Of a stretch of DNA of 13,151 nucleotides, positions 4,815 to 12,898 are shown one piece after another. The position numbers and the translations under genes are program-made. The stretch is from Flavobacteriaceae bacterium UBA3478 (GTDB taxonomy: Bacteria; Bacteroidota; Bacteroidia; Flavobacteriales; Flavobacteriaceae), in assembly GCA_002381155.1 (NCBI GenBank), contig DFQX01000072.1, positions 1-13,151 on the forward strand, written 5' to 3'. Positions within the stretch are counted from its first letter, which is position 1; each line of letters starts with the position of its first letter. The notes beneath the pieces were generated by a model that saw only the letters and a program-made list of their open reading frames with translations, had not been told where the DNA came from and made no database searches.

Positions 4815-7663
4815 GTACTCCTTTTGCAAAAAGACACATCGGTGTTCAAAGCGGTGAATTAACTACTATGTTAAATACGATTGGCATTTCTTCGATAGCC
4901 ACTTTAATCGACGAAACCATTCCTGATGATATCCGCCTAAAGAAAGAGATGAGCTTGCCTGAGGAAATGTCTGAAAATGAACTTCTGATTCATCTTGAAG
5001 AGCTCTCTCAAAAGAACCAACTCTTCAGTCAATATATTGGATTGGGATATCACCCTTCAATCACTCCTTCAGTGATTAAAAGAAATATTCTAGAGAATCC
5101 GGGCTGGTATACTGCCTACACTCCCTACCAAGCAGAAATTGCACAAGGAAGACTTGAGGCACTTCTCAACTACCAAACCATGGTTATCGAACTAACAGGA
5201 ATGGAGATTGCGAATGCATCGTTGCTTGATGAGAGTACGGCTGCAGCTGAAGCCATGACGATGCTTTTTGATCTGAGAAGTAGAGATCAGAAAAAGAGAG
5301 GAGCTCTTAAATTCTATGTTGATTCTGAGATTTTACCTCAAACCTATTCCTTGCTACAAACCAGAGCAACTCCCCTTGAAATTGAATTAGTTCAAGGACC
5401 GATTGAAGATTTTAATCCAAATGATTCGTATTTCGGAGTAATTGCGCAATACCCAGGCAAATACGGCAACATTTGCGATCTGGGTGAATTAGTCGCTAAA
5501 TCGAAGGAACTTGACATTAAGGTCGCAGTAGCTGCAGATCTACTTAGCCTAACCTTACTTAAGGAACCAGGAAGCTACGGTGTTGATGCTGTTGTTGGAA
5601 CGACACAGCGCTTTGGTATTCCTCTGGGATATGGAGGTCCTCACGCTGCCTATTTTGCTACCAAGCACGACTATCGCAGAAATGTTCCTGGCAGAATAAT
5701 TGGCAAAACGGTAGATACCGACGGGAACCCTGCCCTTCGAATGGCTTTGCAGACCAGAGAACAGCACATTAAGCGAGATAAAGCTACCTCGAATATCTGC
5801 ACCGCGCAGGTATTATTAGCCGTTATGGCTGGTATGTATGCGGTATACCATGGTCCTGACGGACTAAAATCAATTGCCAAAAACATCCATAGAAAAACTC
5901 AATTAGTTGCCGAAGAAGCGGCTAAAGCAGATATGACCTCAATGAATGAGGAGTACTTTGATACCTTATATTTTAAAGGTGTAGATGCTGCAGCCCTTAA
6001 GCAAAGAGCAGAAGCAGCTTCAATCAATTTATATTATCCATCTGCTAATGAAGTTAGTATTTCATTGAATGAAGCCACTTCAATCCAAGATTTACAAAAA
6101 CTTATCGAAGCTCTAACCGGTAACAAGGTCTCCATCGATGAATTAAACTCAAGACTTCAGCTGGCATCTGCCCCTATATTAAAAGAAGGGAATACAAGAA
6201 CAAGCAGTTACCTAGAACACGAAGTTTTTCAGCGCTACCGCAGCGAAACAGAGCTTATGCGCTACATTAAAAGACTCGAAAAGAAAGACTTGGCACTCAA
6301 TCATTCGATGATTGCCTTAGGTAGTTGTACCATGAAGTTAAATGCAGCTACTGAAATGTTACCCCTCAGCTGGTCTGGATTTGCCAATCTGCACCCCTTC
6401 GTTCCAGTAGCGCAAGCTGAGGGTTACCGCATCATCCTTGAAGAGTTAACCGAGTACTTAAATGAGGTTACCGGATTTGCTGCTACTTCTCTCCAACCAA
6501 ACTCCGGAGCCCAAGGTGAATATGCAGGTCTTATGACCATCAGAGCTTATCACCACGCTCGAGGAAATCATCACAGAAATATTTGTATCATCCCGGCTTC
6601 TGCTCACGGTACAAACCCAGCTTCTGCAGTTATGGCCGGAATGAAGGTAGTGGTCACTAAAACCGATGAAAAGGGAAATATAGACCTAGTCGACTTAGAA
6701 GAAAAAGTAATTCAGCATTCCAATGAACTGGCCGCATTAATGGTCACTTATCCTTCAACTCACGGGGTGTTCGAGTCTTCGATTCGACAAATCACGGCAC
6801 TCATTCATGAGCATGGTGGTCAAGTCTATATGGATGGGGCAAACATGAATGCTCAAGTAGGGTTAACTAACCCGGCTACCATTGGTGCAGATGTTTGTCA
6901 CCTTAATTTGCACAAGACTTTTGCGATACCACACGGTGGTGGAGGACCAGGGGTAGGTCCTATTTGCGTAGCGCCTCAACTGGCTCCATACCTACCAGGC
7001 AATCCTATTATACCAACAGGTGGCGCTGAAGCCATTACCGCTATTTCTGCCGCCCCATTCGGTAGTGCATTAGCTTGTCTTATTTCATACGCGTATATCC
7101 GAATGTTAGGAAGCGAAGGTCTTACTGATTCTACACGATACGCAATACTAAATGCGAATTACATCAAAGCGCGTTTAGAAACTAGTTATCCAGTGCTTTA
7201 CACCGGAGAAAAAGGGAGAGCTGCTCACGAATTAATTATTGATTGTAGACCTTTCAAAGAAAAAGGAATTGAAGTAACAGATATCGCAAAACGATTAATG
7301 GATTACGGCTTCCACGCTCCTACCGTCTCATTCCCTGTAGCCGGCACGATGATGATTGAGCCTACAGAAAGCGAGGGGCTAGAAGAAATCGATAGATTCT
7401 GTGAGGCGATGCTCGCTATTAAGGATGAAATCGATCACTGTGATGCAAACGATCCTGTGAACGTTTTGAAAAACGCACCGCACACCCTAGCTATGCTTAC
7501 CACAGACAAATGGGTATTTCCATATTCTAGAAGACAGGCTGCTTATCCGCTACCCTTTGTAGAAGAAAGTAAATTCTGGCCTTCGGTGAGAAGAGCAGAT
7601 GAGGCCTTTGGAGACCGCAACCTAATTTGTAGTTGCGCACCCATAGAAGCCTACCAGAGTTAA
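4811..7663 (+). CDS. gcvP: Glycine dehydrogenase (decarboxylating), P-protein
   Basis: The P-protein of the glycine cleavage system uses PLP to decarboxylate glycine and passes the aminomethyl group to lipoyl H-protein; the T-protein then makes methylene-tetrahydrofolate. At 950 residues it is the single-chain form with two homologous halves. The N-terminal half begins MSTPFAKRHIG and contains the WYTAYTPYQAEIAQGRLE segment. The C-terminal half holds the active site: GSCTMKLNA, LQPNSGAQGEY, and the PLP lysine K702 in HLNLHKTFAIPHG followed by a glycine-rich loop (GGGGPGVGP). The start is ATG 4811; an in-frame TTG one codon earlier is not needed. No gcvT or gcvH is adjacent, so the other subunits must be encoded elsewhere. 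It stands alone between a divergent gene and a strong terminator. Confidence 0.97.
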   Translation: MSTPFAKRHIGVQSGELTTMLNTIGISSIATLIDETIPDDIRLKKEMSLPEEMSENELLIHLEELSQKNQLFSQYIGLGYHPSITPSVIKRNILENPGWYTAYTPYQAEIAQGRLEALLNYQTMVIELTGMEIANASLLDESTAAAEAMTMLFDLRSRDQKKRGALKFYVDSEILPQTYSLLQTRATPLEIELVQGPIEDFNPNDSYFGVIAQYPGKYGNICDLGELVAKSKELDIKVAVAADLLSLTLLKEPGSYGVDAVVGTTQRFGIPLGYGGPHAAYFATKHDYRRNVPGRIIGKTVDTDGNPALRMALQTREQHIKRDKATSNICTAQVLLAVMAGMYAVYHGPDGLKSIAKNIHRKTQLVAEEAAKADMTSMNEEYFDTLYFKGVDAAALKQRAEAASINLYYPSANEVSISLNEATSIQDLQKLIEALTGNKVSIDELNSRLQLASAPILKEGNTRTSSYLEHEVFQRYRSETELMRYIKRLEKKDLALNHSMIALGSCTMKLNAATEMLPLSWSGFANLHPFVPVAQAEGYRIILEELTEYLNEVTGFAATSLQPNSGAQGEYAGLMTIRAYHHARGNHHRNICIIPASAHGTNPASAVMAGMKVVVTKTDEKGNIDLVDLEEKVIQHSNELAALMVTYPSTHGVFESSIRQITALIHEHGGQVYMDGANMNAQVGLTNPATIGADVCHLNLHKTFAIPHGGGGPGVGPICVAPQLAPYLPGNPIIPTGGAEAITAISAAPFGSALACLISYAYIRMLGSEGLTDSTRYAILNANYIKARLETSYPVLYTGEKGRAAHELIIDCRPFKEKGIEVTDIAKRLMDYGFHAPTVSFPVAGTMMIEPTESEGLEEIDRFCEAMLAIKDEIDHCDANDPVNVLKNAPHTLAMLTTDKWVFPYSRRQAAYPLPFVEESKFWPSVRRADEAFGDRNLICSCAPIEAYQS

Positions 7664-7682
7664 TAGAATTTAACCCTAAAAT

Positions 7683-7725
7683 AAAGGGACGAACTAGATT
7701 TCATACTAGACGTCCCTTTTTTTTT
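7683..7725 (+). terminator. Rho-independent terminator after gcvP
   Basis: A perfect 9-base stem, AAAGGGACG (7683-7691) with CGTCCCTTT (7711-7719), is followed by a run of nine T (7717-7725). Inside the 19-base loop, two CTAG tetramers (7694-7697 and 7706-7709) can pair and extend the hairpin around an 8-base loop. It starts about 20 bases after the gcvP stop. It ends gcvP transcription and insulates the KAS III gene that begins at 7752. Confidence 0.9.
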
Positions 7726-7751
7726 AACTTAGTCCGCTATAAACAGACTTC

Positions 7752-8810
7752 ATGAATATAAGTTTTATAGGTACGGGGCATTACCTTCCCGAGATCATCC
7801 AGCCAAACAGCCAATTCGAAAAAAGCGAATTCATCGATGAAAACGGAAAGGCCTTTGAATCGGACAATAAGGAAATCATTGAAAAATTTCAAGCTATAAC
7901 AGGGATTGAGAGTAGACGTTACCTAGAACCCCACCTTAACACTTCAGATATGGGCTTTTTCGCGGCACAAAAAGCCATCGAAAATGCAAAAATATCTGCA
8001 GAAGAAATTGATTACATCATCTTTGCGCACAACTTCGGCGATGTTCGTCATGGAGAAATTCAAACCGATTTACTACCTAGTTTAGCTTCTAGAGTTAAAA
8101 ATAAACTAGGCATACAAAATCCAAAGTGCGTTGCCTACGATATGATCTTTGGTTGCCCTGGATGGGTAGAAGGAGTTATTCAAGCCAAGGCATTTATCAA
8201 AAGCGGAATGGCAAAGAAATGCTTGGTTATTGGAGCCGAAGCACTCTCTCGAGTGGTAGATATAAACGATCGTGATAGTATGATCTTTGCCGATGGTGCC
8301 GGAGCTACTGTTGTAAGTGCAACCAATGATGGAGGCAATATTCTTGCTAATGTAACTACCACACTAGCCAACGATGAGGCCTATTATCTCTATTTCGGAA
8401 AAGGAAATAAAGCATCCGACAAGGATCAAACTCGTTACATTAAAATGCTTGGACGCAAAGTCTACGAGCTAGCCGTAGTACATGTTCCTAACGCCATGGC
8501 TGAAGCAATAGAAGAGGCAGGGGTATCGATATCAGAGGTAAAGAAAGTATTTTTACATCAAGCCAATGAAAAAATGGATGAGGCGATGGTAAAAAGACTT
8601 TACCGCAAGTTCAAAGCTGATGCTCCCGATGGGGTGATGCCAATGAATATTAAAGAAGTGGGTAATAACTCGGTTGCAACAGTACCCGTTCTTTTTGATA
8701 TGGTTCGCAGAAAACAAATGCCTGAACACGAACTGAATAAAGGTGATGTTATTCTATTCGCAAGTGTAGGGGCCGGAATGAACTTAAACTGCATCGTTTA
8801 TCGATACTAA
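7752..8810 (+). CDS. 3-oxoacyl-ACP synthase III family protein (FabH-like)
   Basis: A thiolase-fold condensing enzyme that would join an acyl-CoA or acyl-ACP primer to malonyl-ACP. At 352 residues it is longer than housekeeping FabH (about 320) because of an insert near 20-45. The full Cys-His-Asn triad is visible: C135 in FGCPGW, H269 in FLHQANEKM, and N305 in VGNNSVATVP. Other FabH landmarks are GAEALSRVVD at 161-170, FADGAGATV at 179-187 and KMLGRKVYELAV at 231-242. The cysteine context (FGCPGW) differs from the usual NAACAG, so substrate preference may differ and I give no fabH symbol. The upstream gap holds the gcvP terminator but no exact TAnnTTTG box. A glycosyltransferase starts seven bases downstream, which suggests a joint role, perhaps on an acylated glycoconjugate or lipid. 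Confidence 0.9.
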   Translation: MNISFIGTGHYLPEIIQPNSQFEKSEFIDENGKAFESDNKEIIEKFQAITGIESRRYLEPHLNTSDMGFFAAQKAIENAKISAEEIDYIIFAHNFGDVRHGEIQTDLLPSLASRVKNKLGIQNPKCVAYDMIFGCPGWVEGVIQAKAFIKSGMAKKCLVIGAEALSRVVDINDRDSMIFADGAGATVVSATNDGGNILANVTTTLANDEAYYLYFGKGNKASDKDQTRYIKMLGRKVYELAVVHVPNAMAEAIEEAGVSISEVKKVFLHQANEKMDEAMVKRLYRKFKADAPDGVMPMNIKEVGNNSVATVPVLFDMVRRKQMPEHELNKGDVILFASVGAGMNLNCIVYRY

Positions 8811-8817
8811 TGAAGCC

Positions 8818-9681
8818 ATGAAACTCGTCGTTATAATCCCATTTTATAACGAAGAAAACTATCTTGCCGAGTGCATAAATAGCTTTACGGTTCAAACGCG
8901 CAGGCCTGATCTCCTAGTATTAGTCGATGATTCGAGTACCGACAATGGGGCAGATATAGCAAAAGAATTAGCGGCTACCCACTCATTTATTCAATACCAT
9001 AGAAAGCAAAGTGACCCAGGCCGAATTCCTGGAGCAAAGCATATCCATGCATTTTATCACGGTTTAGAAACGGCGAAGGATTTCGACATCATCGGAAAAT
9101 TCGATGCCGATGTTGTTCTGCCATCTCATTATTTCGAAAAGGCGATTAAAGCCTTCCACAATCATCCAAACCTCGGCATGTTTTCAGGACACCTTTATAT
9201 AAGGCAACAGGATCGTTGGGTATATGAGGCCGTAGCCGACAAAAAACATATTCGTGGACCAATCAAATTGTACCGTAAAGAGTGCTTTAATGCGATTGAT
9301 GGGCTCATCCCTGCCTTAGGTTGGGACAGTATAGATACTTTACTTGCTGAGGCCAATGGATTTGAGCTTCAGACCGATGCTGACTTGAAGGTAAAACATC
9401 TAAGACCAACCAATAAAGACTATACGAATCTCGATTATTTCAAACGTAGAGGAGCAAGTTATCACCTCTTAGGTTACGATCTTACCATCAGCCTTTTAAG
9501 CGCCCTAAAACTGGCTTTTAAAAAGAAAAACCTTCGCATACTTATAGCACTCCTACAAGGCTATTTTAAATCTAGAAGTAACGATCAAAGACTCGTTAAT
9601 GATACAAGCGCCAAAGCTATCCGCAGGGTGCGCTATCGCAAAATGGCTCATAAACTTAATCTTCTAGCAGCTCTTCGATAG
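8818..9681 (+). CDS. Family 2 glycosyltransferase
   Basis: A GT-A fold enzyme that transfers a sugar from a nucleotide-sugar to an unknown acceptor. The 287-residue protein starts with the GT2 strand VVIIPFYNEENYL (4-16), then VDDSSTDNGADIA (36-48). The DXD-type metal motif is KFDADVVLP at 94-102. An acceptor and catalytic region follows: RGPIKLYRKECF (146-157) and GWDSIDTLLAE (168-178). One hydrophobic stretch near 223-250 could touch the membrane, but there are no multiple transmembrane helices, so it probably works at the inner face of the cytoplasmic membrane. It is the second gene of a pair with the KAS III gene. Its last 26 bases overlap the 3' end of the convergent phosphatase gene. 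Sugar and acceptor cannot be inferred from the sequence. Confidence 0.9.
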   Translation: MKLVVIIPFYNEENYLAECINSFTVQTRRPDLLVLVDDSSTDNGADIAKELAATHSFIQYHRKQSDPGRIPGAKHIHAFYHGLETAKDFDIIGKFDADVVLPSHYFEKAIKAFHNHPNLGMFSGHLYIRQQDRWVYEAVADKKHIRGPIKLYRKECFNAIDGLIPALGWDSIDTLLAEANGFELQTDADLKVKHLRPTNKDYTNLDYFKRRGASYHLLGYDLTISLLSALKLAFKKKNLRILIALLQGYFKSRSNDQRLVNDTSAKAIRRVRYRKMAHKLNLLAALR

Positions 9682-11299
9682 GCGTACCAGTGGTTCCGTT
9701 TGGCATACCAATTCCTAACAAAACCGCTAAAGTAGGAGCAATGTCAGGAATCTCTGTTCGTTCTGCAGTTGATCCCGTGGGGATTCCCTTTCCGAAAAAT
9801 AAAAGGGGCACATGAGTATCGTAAATCATGGCAGAACCATGTGTTGAACCCGTACGAGAGTAGGAAACGTATCCAGGGCTTTGTACAAATACAATATCCC
9901 CTGATCGCTTTGGATGGTACCCATTAAAGATAATTCGATCAAAACCTGAAGTAGCGCCAAAATTTCTGAGTTGATCTGATGTATAAACTCGTTCTACATG
10001 ATCAAAATCGTAAAGCATATTAGCAATAGCTGTACGTACTGATGCTGAATCAAATCCTTCATTTTCTAATGCTTTTAAAATTCCCTTGTTTAGATAGATT
10101 TCGTTGTACGAAATAGATTCAATAAGCGAACGGTCACCAAATCGCTCCTCTACCTCTTGAAACAAGCGTTCTGCCATCGCCTTACTATCAAGGTACCCCG
10201 CAGGTATTTTTTGATCGTTTAGAAAAGCAGGCACATGAATCGCTCCGTGATCTGAAGTTAAAAACAAAGTGTATTCACCTTCTCCCACGCGTGCGTCTAA
10301 GTATTCTAATAGCCGCTCTAATTCAAGGTCTAATCGCATATAGTTATCCTGAACCTCTACTGAATTCACACCGTATTTGTGTCCTATGTAATCCGGTGAA
10401 GAATAGCTAATCGCCAAGAAATCAGGAATCTCATCTGATCCCATCTGTTCCTGCTTGATTACTTCAAAGGCAAAATCGGTAGTTAGACTGTTACCGAATG
10501 GCGTCGCAGCTAAACTGCTGTACTGTCCGTTCTGGTCCCACAACTTGTCTATTTGATGAGGAAAGCCCGAATGTTTCTCCCCATTGGACAAACCTTCATA
10601 ATTATTTACATCGCTTCCGCTTTCAACGTAAGACTTTAAAGGCTTAAGCGTCTCCCAAGTTTTTCGGTACTGATCAACAGAATGCTTCTTGTTGTATTTA
10701 TTTACCCAATTTGGAAGTGACTCAAAGTAGTACTTTGAACTAATCCAATTTCCTGTTGAGCGACCTTCGAACCAGTATGCTGCATTAGCTGTATGACCTA
10801 CGGGTAAAATAGCACCTCTGTCTTTAATCGCTATGCCAACCACTTTTGATCGAAATTGGTAGTGCAATCTCAACTGATCGGTGATTGTAGTAGTCAGTAA
10901 ACGTGTTGGTGCCATTCCTCCAGTACTTTCAGTTCCTAAGTCTGGATAATTCTCATCGGCCGCACAATACACTGACTCTTTAAGAAATTTATCATACCAG
11001 TTATTTCCTAGGATACCGTGTACTGCAGGGGTCGTTCCAGTATAAACTGAAGTATGTCCAGGGCCTGTGGCTGTAGGAACATAATTAAAGTGATGATTCT
11101 TTGCCTCAAAACCTTCCTTGACCAGTCGCTTAAATCCCCCTTCCCCAAATCGATCCCAGAATCGTGTTAAGTAATCAAACCTCATTTGATCAACCACTAT
11201 ACCCACCACAAGTTTTGGTTGAGTATAAGGCTTTTCTTCTTGTGCTTGTAATTGAAATACAGTAGTTAATGCTATAAGAATTAAGGAAACTCTTTTCAT
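9656..11299 (-). CDS. PafA-like alkaline phosphatase family protein, exported
   Basis: A two-metal phosphatase of the alkaline phosphatase superfamily, 547 residues, close in plan to flavobacterial PafA. Residues 1-20 form a signal peptide (MKR, a hydrophobic core, then LQAQ), so it acts in the periplasm or is lipid-free exported. Active-site candidates are D37 (GIVVDQMR), nucleophile T78 (PTATGPGHT), N99, K159 and R161 (IKDRGA), D303 and H307 (SPDYIGH), D350-H351 (TSDHG) and H487 (GSTHGS). Their order and spacing follow PafA, where the Lys/Arg pair marks monoesterases. Phosphate release from organic phosphomonoesters is the likely role. The start is ATG 11299; a TTG at 11320 lies inside the -7 box. 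It overlaps the glycosyltransferase by 26 bases and diverges from mlaE. Confidence 0.92.
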   Translation of the reverse strand: MKRVSLILIALTTVFQLQAQEEKPYTQPKLVVGIVVDQMRFDYLTRFWDRFGEGGFKRLVKEGFEAKNHHFNYVPTATGPGHTSVYTGTTPAVHGILGNNWYDKFLKESVYCAADENYPDLGTESTGGMAPTRLLTTTITDQLRLHYQFRSKVVGIAIKDRGAILPVGHTANAAYWFEGRSTGNWISSKYYFESLPNWVNKYNKKHSVDQYRKTWETLKPLKSYVESGSDVNNYEGLSNGEKHSGFPHQIDKLWDQNGQYSSLAATPFGNSLTTDFAFEVIKQEQMGSDEIPDFLAISYSSPDYIGHKYGVNSVEVQDNYMRLDLELERLLEYLDARVGEGEYTLFLTSDHGAIHVPAFLNDQKIPAGYLDSKAMAERLFQEVEERFGDRSLIESISYNEIYLNKGILKALENEGFDSASVRTAIANMLYDFDHVERVYTSDQLRNFGATSGFDRIIFNGYHPKRSGDIVFVQSPGYVSYSRTGSTHGSAMIYDTHVPLLFFGKGIPTGSTAERTEIPDIAPTLAVLLGIGMPNGTTGTPIEELLED

Positions 11300-11317
11300 T
11301 ATAAATCGTTTATAACA

Positions 11318-11345
11318 CAAATCTAAGACAAGCGATTAGTTCAAA
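11318..11345 (-). promoter_or_regulatory. Promoter of the PafA-like gene (TTTG ... TAGATTTG)
   Basis: On the minus strand, TTTG (11345-11342) is followed after 16 bases by TAGATTTG (11325-11318), an exact -7 match. This is the only promoter in the window with both elements, although the spacing is one base short of the usual 17-23. The -7 box ends 18 bases before ATG 11299, giving a leader of about 12-14 bases. It overlaps the alternative TTG start at 11320 and so rules it out. Confidence 0.6.
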
Positions 11346-11378
11346 GGATAAATCAATGTTAAATGCTTTCAAAAAGCG

Positions 11379-11386
11379 TAATTTTG
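11379..11386 (+). promoter_or_regulatory. -7 promoter box for mlaE-mlaF (TAATTTTG)
   Basis: An exact TAnnTTTG match with four bases (AGAT) between it and the mlaE ATG at 11391. The predicted transcription start falls at or within a base or two of the ATG, so the mRNA is probably leaderless. No TTG -33 element is seen at the usual distance. The gap is shared with the divergent PafA-like promoter, about 34 bases away. Confidence 0.5.
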
Positions 11387-11390
11387 AGAT

Positions 11391-12128
11391 ATGACTTACC
11401 TAGCTAACATTGGTCGATACGGCCTCATGTTAATGGAGATGTTTAAAAAACCTACCAAGTGGGGGGTGATGAAAAAACTAATCCTAAAAGAAATTGACGA
11501 GCTCATTTTTAGCTCCTTAGGTATTATCATATTCATTTCATTTTTCATCGGCGGAGTGGTAACCATTCAAACTGCCCTGAATTTAACCAGCCCCTTTTTG
11601 CCTAAAAGTTTGATCGGGTTTGCCACTAGACAATCGGTAATTCTAGAATTTGCACCAACCTTTACTTCGATCATCATGGTCGGGAAGGTAGGCTCTTACA
11701 TTACCTCTTCTATAGGATCTATGCGAGTTACTGAGCAGATTGATGCTTTAGAGGTTATGGGAGTAAATTCTTTGAACTACTTGATATTCCCAAAGCTAAT
11801 CGCCATGTTATTTTACCCCTTTGCCATTGCCATCTCGATGTATGTAGGGATATTCGGAGGCTGGTCTGCAGCGGTTTTTGGGGGCTATGCACCTACTTCT
11901 GAATTCATCGCCGGAATACAAGAGGACTTTGTAGTCTTTCATGTCGTTTATGCATTTATTAAAAGTCTTGTTTTTGCCATGGTGATAGCTACACTTCCCG
12001 CCTATCACGGATACTATTTGAAAGGTGGTGCCTTAGAGGTCGGTAAGGCTGCGACAACCTCGTTCATTTGGACTAGTGTTGTTCTGATCATACTTAATTA
12101 TATACTCACTCAATTACTACTCGGATAA
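11391..12128 (+). CDS. mlaE: MlaE-family ABC transporter permease
   Basis: The inner-membrane permease of an MCE-type lipid transporter, which moves phospholipids between inner and outer membranes. The 245-residue protein has the MlaE pattern: an N-terminal amphipathic interface helix (about 1-35), then about five membrane helices. The family signature RQSVILEFAPTFTSIIM, then GKVGSYITSSIGSMR and VTEQIDALEVMGV, sits around residues 80-125. The C-terminal part (LPAYHGYYLKGGALEVG) is also typical. Its TAA shares one base with the next ATG (TAATG), so it is coupled to the ATPase gene. The start at 11391 follows a -7 box by four bases. No MlaD (MCE) gene is adjacent; in this phylum it is often elsewhere. 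The direction of lipid flow cannot be told from sequence. Confidence 0.93.
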   Translation: MTYLANIGRYGLMLMEMFKKPTKWGVMKKLILKEIDELIFSSLGIIIFISFFIGGVVTIQTALNLTSPFLPKSLIGFATRQSVILEFAPTFTSIIMVGKVGSYITSSIGSMRVTEQIDALEVMGVNSLNYLIFPKLIAMLFYPFAIAISMYVGIFGGWSAAVFGGYAPTSEFIAGIQEDFVVFHVVYAFIKSLVFAMVIATLPAYHGYYLKGGALEVGKAATTSFIWTSVVLIILNYILTQLLLG

Positions 12129-12898
12129 TGATTGAAGTTCAAGGTCTGCATAAATCATTTGAAGGAAAAGCGGTATTAAAAAACATTACTACCTCTTTTG
12201 AGCGAGGAAAAACTAATCTAATCATTGGACAGAGTGGATCGGGAAAAACCGTATTTCTAAAATCCCTTATCGGACTTATCACTCCGGAGCAAGGCAAAAT
12301 AGTATACGACGGAGTATGTCTCCTAGAACTTGAAAGAGACGAACAACGGGAACTAAGAAAAGCCATGGGAATGGTATTTCAAGGAAGTGCACTCTTCGAT
12401 TCAATGACCGTTGAAGAGAATGTAGGATTCCCTTTAGAAATGTTCACCAAATTATCTAAAGGAGAGAAAAAAGATCGCATTGACTCTGTGCTACAGCGCG
12501 TTAACCTCATCGATGCACATCACAAATATCCTTCAGAAATTTCAGGTGGAATGATGAAGAGAGTAGCTATTGCACGGGCTATCGTACTTAATCCCAAGTA
12601 CTTATTTTGCGACGAACCAAATTCTGGTCTTGATCCAAAAACCGCAATTCTTATTGATAATCTGATTCAAGAAATCACTCAGGAATACGACATCACAACG
12701 CTAATCAACACCCATGACATGAACTCGGTAATGGAAATCGGAGAAAAAATTGTCTTTTTAAAAGAAGGAGAATTAGCCTGGGAAGGTACCAAAGAAGAAA
12801 TCTTCATTACCGACAACCAGGCTGTGGGTGATTTTGTCTACGCCTCAGAACTCTTTAAAAATGTTCGCTCAGTGTACATAGAAAAGAAGAATCGTTAG
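12128..12898 (+). CDS. mlaF: MlaF-family ABC transporter ATP-binding protein
   Basis: The cytoplasmic ATPase that powers the MlaE permease. The 256-residue nucleotide-binding domain is complete: Walker A GQSGSGKT (34-41), Q-loop VFQGSALFDSMTVEENV (83-99, with the SALFDSMTV stretch typical of MlaF), signature SGGMMKRVAIARA (139-151), Walker B YLFCDEP (158-164), D-loop SGLDP and switch His at 196 (NTHDM). PNSGLDP has Asn where Thr is more usual. About 45 residues after the core form a C-terminal tail, as in MlaF, where the tail helps dimer contacts. It overlaps mlaE by one base. Its TAG interlocks with the stop of the convergent last gene (TTAG at 12895-12898), and no terminator hairpin is seen. 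Confidence 0.94.
   Translation: MIEVQGLHKSFEGKAVLKNITTSFERGKTNLIIGQSGSGKTVFLKSLIGLITPEQGKIVYDGVCLLELERDEQRELRKAMGMVFQGSALFDSMTVEENVGFPLEMFTKLSKGEKKDRIDSVLQRVNLIDAHHKYPSEISGGMMKRVAIARAIVLNPKYLFCDEPNSGLDPKTAILIDNLIQEITQEYDITTLINTHDMNSVMEIGEKIVFLKEGELAWEGTKEEIFITDNQAVGDFVYASELFKNVRSVYIEKKNR

Noticed and set aside
8810..8821. Three-codon frame (Met-Lys-Pro) bridging the KAS III stop and the glycosyltransferase start through TAATG and ATGA overlaps
   Set aside because: It could in theory relay ribosomes between the genes, but a frame this short arises easily by chance and no ribosome-binding signal supports it.
12139..12366. Minus-strand frame of 75 codons inside mlaF
   Set aside because: It is antisense to the Walker A to Q-loop region of a strongly conserved ATPase and has no independent support.
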